Below are positions 6,501 to 9,356 of a stretch of 9,356 nt of DNA, in pieces. This DNA is from Bdellovibrio sp. (GTDB lineage Bacteria > Bdellovibrionota > Bdellovibrionia > Bdellovibrionales > Bdellovibrionaceae). The stretch spans positions 1 to 9,356 of the forward strand of contig PSRN01000087.1 of NCBI GenBank assembly GCA_003176075.1. Direction: 5' to 3'. The position numbers were made by a program, and so were the translations under genes. The notes below the pieces were generated by a model, which saw only the letters and a list, made by a program, of their open reading frames with translations, ran no database searches and was not told the origin of the DNA. The number at the start of each line of letters is the position of its first letter. The first letter of the stretch is position 1.

Positions 6501-7225
6501 TTCAATTTGAAAAAGTGGTCAAGCGTTTTGGTCCGAGGACCATCCTCAAGGAACTGACTCTCCACGTGCCGGCGGGCGAGATTCTTTTTATTTTGGGAAC
6601 CTCAGGGACGGGAAAATCAGTGCTGCTGAAGACCTTGGTCGGACTGCTTCGACCGGATGAAGGCGAAATTTGGATTGATGGCCAAGAGGTCTCGAAGTTC
6701 AGTGAGATCGAATACTTGGGCATCAGAAAAAAATGCGGCATGGTTTTCCAGCAACCCGCCTTATTTGACTCGCTGACCGTTTTTGAAAACGTGGCTTTCG
6801 GGTTGCGACGGCACTATCGTCTGCCGGAAGCGGAAATTGTTTCGCGCGTTCATTCTTCGCTCGCCGCCGTCCATCTGCCCGACGCCAGTGAAAAGATGCC
6901 GGGGGAAATTTCCTATGGCATGCAAAAGCGCGTCAGTCTCGCCCGCACCCTGGCTCTGCGCCCGCAAGTTCTTCTCTTCGATGAACCGACCACAGGTCTT
7001 GACCCCATCACCACCGCGTCGGTGAATCTCCTGATTGAAGAATTGTCACGCCAGTTTTCCACCACCAGCATTGTTGTCTCCCATGACATGACTTGCGCGT
7101 TATCCATCGCCGACCGGATCATCATGCTCGACCAGGGACGAATCGTTGAGGAAGGATCGCCTGATCACATGAAGCGGTCGCAGGTGCCCTTGGTCAAAGA
7201 GTTTCTCGCCGAGGTGGTGACGTGA
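6497..7225 (+). CDS. MlaF-like ABC transporter ATPase 2 (altered signature motif)
   Basis: The 242-residue product is a second ATPase of the same family, clearly related to but distinct from ATPase 1. Walker A is 'GTSGTGKS' (34-41), Gln85 is in 'MVFQQPALFDS', and Walker B 'VLLFDE' has Asp162 and catalytic Glu163. The switch His196 is in 'VVSHDM'. All hydrolysis residues are canonical, but the signature reads 'ISYGMQKR' (138-145): the first Gly of the SGG core is Tyr140 (codon tat). The protein is shorter at the C-terminus than ATPase 1 and lacks the extended MlaF-like tail. The start is TTG 6497 in the overlap TTGA, backed by a strong GGAGG. The stop overlaps the next start as GTGA. Co-translation with ATPase 1 and complementary defects favour a heterodimer; this is inference. 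Confidence 0.93.
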   Translation: MIQFEKVVKRFGPRTILKELTLHVPAGEILFILGTSGTGKSVLLKTLVGLLRPDEGEIWIDGQEVSKFSEIEYLGIRKKCGMVFQQPALFDSLTVFENVAFGLRRHYRLPEAEIVSRVHSSLAAVHLPDASEKMPGEISYGMQKRVSLARTLALRPQVLLFDEPTTGLDPITTASVNLLIEELSRQFSTTSIVVSHDMTCALSIADRIIMLDQGRIVEEGSPDHMKRSQVPLVKEFLAEVVT

Positions 7226-8010
7226 ACAGTCTGGTGATTCTAAATAGCGTTATTGACGAAATCGGCTCCGCCCTGCTCTTTTTTGTGAATATCCTCAAAA
7301 CCCTGATGCGCCGACCCTGTTCTCGCGACGAACTTTTTCAACAGATTTGGAAAGTGACGATGCAAAGCCTGGTGACCACCGGCCTGGCGGGGTTTTTTGT
7401 CGGAGCCATTATGGCTGTCCAGTTCACGCTGCAGATGCGCGAGTTTGGCGCGCTCGGCTACCTGGGTGGCCTTGCGACTTCGGCGACCGTTCGAGAGGTG
7501 GGGCCTCTGCTGATCGCCTTCATGCTCGCCGGCAAGGTGGGGGCTTTCACCTCGGCCGAGTTGGGAACAATGCGCGTGACGGAACAGCTCGACGCCATCC
7601 GCTGCCTCGGCGCCGATCCTCTGCAAGAAATCATCCTGCCGCGTTTCTTGGCGATTATTTGCGCCAGCTTTTTTCTGCTCGGCCTTGGTCTCGTGATGTC
7701 CATCGGTGGAGGCATCCTGCTCGGCGGTCTTTTGGCTCAGGTCAGCGTGGAGGAATACCTGCGGCATATTCCGGCCATCGTGACTCTTTCCTCGATCGCC
7801 AATGGCTTGGTGAAATGTTTTATTTTCGCCGTCATTCTCGCCACCGTTTGCACCTACAAAGGGTACACGACCACGGGGGGAGCCAAAGGGGTGGGTTTGG
7901 CGGTGGTGAATACCGCCGTGTCCACCATGGTCGGCATCGTGGTGGCGGACTGGTTGACTTCTTTTATTGCCGATGTCGCCATTCGGGCTTTCGTGGGGTC
8001 GCCGTTTTGA
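7222..8010 (+). CDS. MlaE-like MCE transporter permease 1
   Basis: This 262-residue integral membrane protein belongs to the MlaE/YrbE permease family. An amphipathic N-terminal helix (about 1-35) precedes a hydrophobic segment at about 50-70. The family core is 'TVREVGPLLIAFMLAGKVGAFTSAELGTMRVTEQLDAI' (written here in family terms; residues 89-126), including the conserved Glu121 of the 'TEQLDAI' loop, which in MlaE contacts the ATPase. Further membrane segments lie at about 142-172, 195-212 and 230-250. The start is GTG 7222, overlapping the ATPase 2 stop by 4 bases (GTGA), with GAGGTGG just upstream. Together with permease 2 it would form the membrane core through which lipid passes between the membrane and the MCE ring. 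It is about the length of E. coli MlaE (260). Confidence 0.94.
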   Translation: MNSLVILNSVIDEIGSALLFFVNILKTLMRRPCSRDELFQQIWKVTMQSLVTTGLAGFFVGAIMAVQFTLQMREFGALGYLGGLATSATVREVGPLLIAFMLAGKVGAFTSAELGTMRVTEQLDAIRCLGADPLQEIILPRFLAIICASFFLLGLGLVMSIGGGILLGGLLAQVSVEEYLRHIPAIVTLSSIANGLVKCFIFAVILATVCTYKGYTTTGGAKGVGLAVVNTAVSTMVGIVVADWLTSFIADVAIRAFVGSPF

Positions 8011-8798
8011 TCAAGGGATATGCGGTGCTCGATTTTGTCGGCAAGAGCGTGATGGATTCCTATCAAGGAGTCACCCAGTTCATTCAGCTGGTGGTGGACT
8101 CATTGGCCGAAGGTTTCAGGCCACCGCTCAGAATCCGTGAAACCGTCCAGCAGCTTTACTTCATCGCCGTGCAGAGTCTGCCGATCATTCTTTTTTGCGT
8201 TTGTTTCGCCGCCATGGTGACGATTCTTGAAAGCTCGTTTCATATGAAGCTTGTCATTCAAAATGATTCAATGGTTCCTGGATTCGCGGCCATGCTGATA
8301 CTGCGCGAGTTGGGTGCTGTCGTCACGGCCCTTTTGGTGACCTCGCGGGTGGGCGCCGGCATCGCGGCGGAAGTCGGAACGATGAAGATCACCGAGCAAA
8401 TTGATGCCCTTCGCATGCTGGGAATTCGTCCCATCCATTATATTGTCGTGCCCCGCCTCATCGCCTCGGTCATCGGACTTGCGATTCTCACGATCATCGC
8501 CAATCTGGTTTGCCTCTTCGTGGCCTTTCTCGTCAGCGAAATCTATTTGGGTTTTACTTCCGGTTTGTTCATCACGGGCCTGGTCCGCTTCATTCACTTT
8601 CAAGACTTGGTCTTTTCGATCATCAAGGGAGCTTGTTTTGGCTTTGTCATTCCTTTGGTGAGTTGCCACTTTGGTTTTTTGTGCGCAAGTGGAGCTGAAG
8701 GAGTTGGCCTTGCCACCACTCGAAGTGTCGTGGCATCGTCTGTCATAATTATTATTCTCGACTTTGTGTTATCCTTTGTGTTTTCGTTTTTTAGTTAG
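8007..8798 (+). CDS. MlaE-like MCE transporter permease 2
   Basis: This is a second MlaE/YrbE-family permease of 263 residues if it starts at TTG 8007. It shows the family plan: amphipathic start 'LDFVGKSVMDSYQG', 'QQLYFIAVQSLPIILF' (48-63), 'ILRELGAVVTALLVTSRVGAGIAAE' core (98-122), 'GTMKITEQIDALRMLG' with Glu130, and a final membrane segment 'SSVIIIILDFVLSFVFSFF'. The same frame stays open upstream to 7347, but that part only overlaps permease 1 in another frame and is not protein-like. TTG 8007 overlaps the permease 1 stop (TTGA) with GGGG 8 bases before it. GTG 8025, with AAGGGA 6 bases upstream, is a real alternative (257 residues). The stop TAG (8796-8798) coincides with the left boundary of a palindromic MITE-like element. 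Confidence 0.92.
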   Translation: MIKGYAVLDFVGKSVMDSYQGVTQFIQLVVDSLAEGFRPPLRIRETVQQLYFIAVQSLPIILFCVCFAAMVTILESSFHMKLVIQNDSMVPGFAAMLILRELGAVVTALLVTSRVGAGIAAEVGTMKITEQIDALRMLGIRPIHYIVVPRLIASVIGLAILTIIANLVCLFVAFLVSEIYLGFTSGLFITGLVRFIHFQDLVFSIIKGACFGFVIPLVSCHFGFLCASGAEGVGLATTRSVVASSVIIIILDFVLSFVFSFFS

Positions 8799-8894
8799 AG
8801 GCTGTTTCAAAATGAAGTTGGCTAGCTTCTCAAAACCTCAGACACACAACTCGGTTTTGAGAAGTTAACCAACTTCATTTTGAAACAGCCTCTA
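8796..8894. mobile_element. MITE-like 95-base palindromic element flanked by TA
   Basis: The core spans 8798-8892. The left arm (8798-8837) begins GAGGCTGTTTCAAAATGAAG and the right arm (8853-8892) is its reverse complement over 40 bases with two mismatches (ctag against ttaa in the middle). A 15-base loop, tcagacacacaactc, lies between. TA flanks both ends (8796-8797 and 8893-8894), as expected for a TA target duplication of the IS630/Tc1-mariner type. The terminal GAGGCTGTTTC is reminiscent of insertion-sequence ends. No transposase is encoded. In RNA it would form a very strong hairpin between permease 2 and the MCE gene. No long T-run follows it, so it is not a standard terminator. A plain regulatory inverted repeat is the alternative. 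Confidence 0.6.
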
Positions 8895-8898
8895 GTTG

Positions 8899-8922
8899 CC
8901 CGTGGCGGCTTCGCCGCCCACG
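8899..8922. repeat. REP-like GC-rich palindrome, copy 2
   Basis: This repeats the element at 4629-4652 with 23 of 24 bases identical: stem CGTGGCGGC (8901-8909) and GCCGCCCACG (8913-8922) with loop TTC. It lies 4 bases after the TA flank of the MITE-like element and 16 bases before the MCE start codon. CGTCCAA follows directly in copy 1 (4651-4657) and recurs after copy 2 at 8933-8939, behind a 10-base insertion CTGTAGGGGG, so the repeat unit may be longer than the palindrome. Confidence 0.65.
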
Positions 8923-8938
8923 CTGTAGGGGGCGTCCA

Positions 8939-9356
8939 ATGCGCACAGAGACAAAGGTCGGTCTATTATTCGTCTTTGCGATCATGCTCATCGCTTTGTT
9001 TGCCTACTATTTGGGAATCCTGACTCCTTGGGCAAACAATTACACCCTCAATGTCATGTTCAACTACGCGGGAGGGATCGAGGAAGGTTCGCCGGTTCGC
9101 GTGATGGGCATCAAGGTGGGCAAGGTGACGCGCATCGAGTTCGCTCCCAATTTCAAAAGCGAAACCGGAGAAGAAGTCAAACTTCGGATTCGAATTCAAG
9201 TTGACCGCAAAGCCTGGTCCAGCATCCGTCACGACTCCAAGTATTTCATCAATCTGGCCGGCGTGATCGGTGAAAAGTTCCTGGAAATTTCTCCGGGTTC
9301 GGGGTCGGAACCTGAGCTTGCAAACAACGGCACCGTTCGCGGCGAGGATCCTCCGC
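8939..9356 (+). CDS. MlaD-like MCE-domain protein, N-terminal 139 residues (runs off right edge)
   Basis: The frame opens at ATG 8939 and continues to the window end. It starts MRTETKVGLLFVFAIMLIAL, the typical MCE/MlaD opening: a short 'RTExKVG' cytoplasmic tip followed by one membrane anchor (about 7-27). The MCE domain begins at about residue 35 ('YTLNVMFNYAGGIEEGSPVRVMGIKVGKV') and continues through 'GEKFLEISPGS' to the edge. MCE proteins form periplasmic hexameric rings that carry lipid between the inner membrane permease and the outer membrane or a partner protein. AGGGGG (8927-8932) sits 6 bases before the ATG as a moderate ribosome site. It is the substrate-binding partner of the ATPases and permeases upstream, from which it is separated by 140 bases holding a MITE-like element and a REP-like palindrome. 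Whether it has a single MCE domain cannot be seen. Confidence 0.93.
   Translation, partial: MRTETKVGLLFVFAIMLIALFAYYLGILTPWANNYTLNVMFNYAGGIEEGSPVRVMGIKVGKVTRIEFAPNFKSETGEEVKLRIRIQVDRKAWSSIRHDSKYFINLAGVIGEKFLEISPGSGSEPELANNGTVRGEDPP

Noticed and set aside
7347..8006. Upstream extension of the permease 2 reading frame
   Set aside because: This stretch overlaps permease 1 in another frame and gives an Arg/His/Gly-rich non-membrane sequence; the real permease begins at about 8007-8025.
8798..8892. Long palindrome as an ordinary intrinsic terminator of the transporter operon
   Set aside because: No T-tract follows it and the MCE gene, which belongs to the same system, lies directly downstream; the TA-flanked structure fits a MITE better, though a regulatory hairpin cannot be excluded.
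8966..9232. Minus-strand open frame of 88 codons
   Set aside because: Antisense to the MCE domain, which is clearly coding on the plus strand.

Overview
The window looks like chromosomal DNA of a free-living or predatory Gram-negative (diderm) bacterium. The evidence is an MCE/Mla-type lipid transporter and a signal-peptidase-II TPR lipoprotein of the PilF type. Base composition is moderate and codon use looks uniform. Clustering of mdh-sucC-sucD-ndk suggests a relative of the former Deltaproteobacteria (Bdellovibrionota, Myxococcota or an uncultured neighbour), but this is a guess from gene order and not a phylogenetic result. No rRNA, tRNA, CRISPR array or phage gene was seen. Almost all sequence is coding.

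Left block (positions 1-5622, minus strand): one tightly packed gene string, read right to left. It runs malate dehydrogenase (mdh), succinyl-CoA ligase beta (sucC), succinyl-CoA ligase alpha (sucD), nucleoside diphosphate kinase (ndk), a RumA-type Fe-S 23S rRNA uracil-5-methyltransferase, a PilF-like TPR lipoprotein, and the N-terminal HTH of a RodZ-like protein that leaves the window. The first half is TCA-cycle and nucleotide metabolism. SucCD makes ATP or GTP and Ndk equilibrates the nucleoside triphosphate pool. The second half reproduces the gammaproteobacterial order ndk-rlmN-pilF-rodZ(-ispG), with a different rRNA-modifying enzyme where rlmN would stand.

Centre (5623-5708): an 86-base divergent intergenic region that must carry promoters for both strings.

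Right block (5709-9356, plus strand): an MCE transporter operon with two different MlaF-like ATPases, two different MlaE-like permeases and the start of an MlaD-like MCE protein. The first four genes all begin at GTG or TTG, and three consecutive junctions are 4-base stop/start overlaps. The two ATPases carry complementary defects: ATPase 1 lacks the catalytic Glu and the switch His, and ATPase 2 has a damaged signature motif. In a heterodimer this would give one canonical and one degenerate ATP site. This predicted asymmetric, fully heteromeric MCE transporter is the most interesting feature here.

Between the second permease and the MCE gene lies a 140-base gap. It holds a 95-base near-perfect palindrome flanked by TA (MITE-like, landing on the permease stop codon) and a small GC-rich palindrome. 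The latter recurs almost identically between mdh and sucC, so it is probably a dispersed REP-type repeat of this genome.
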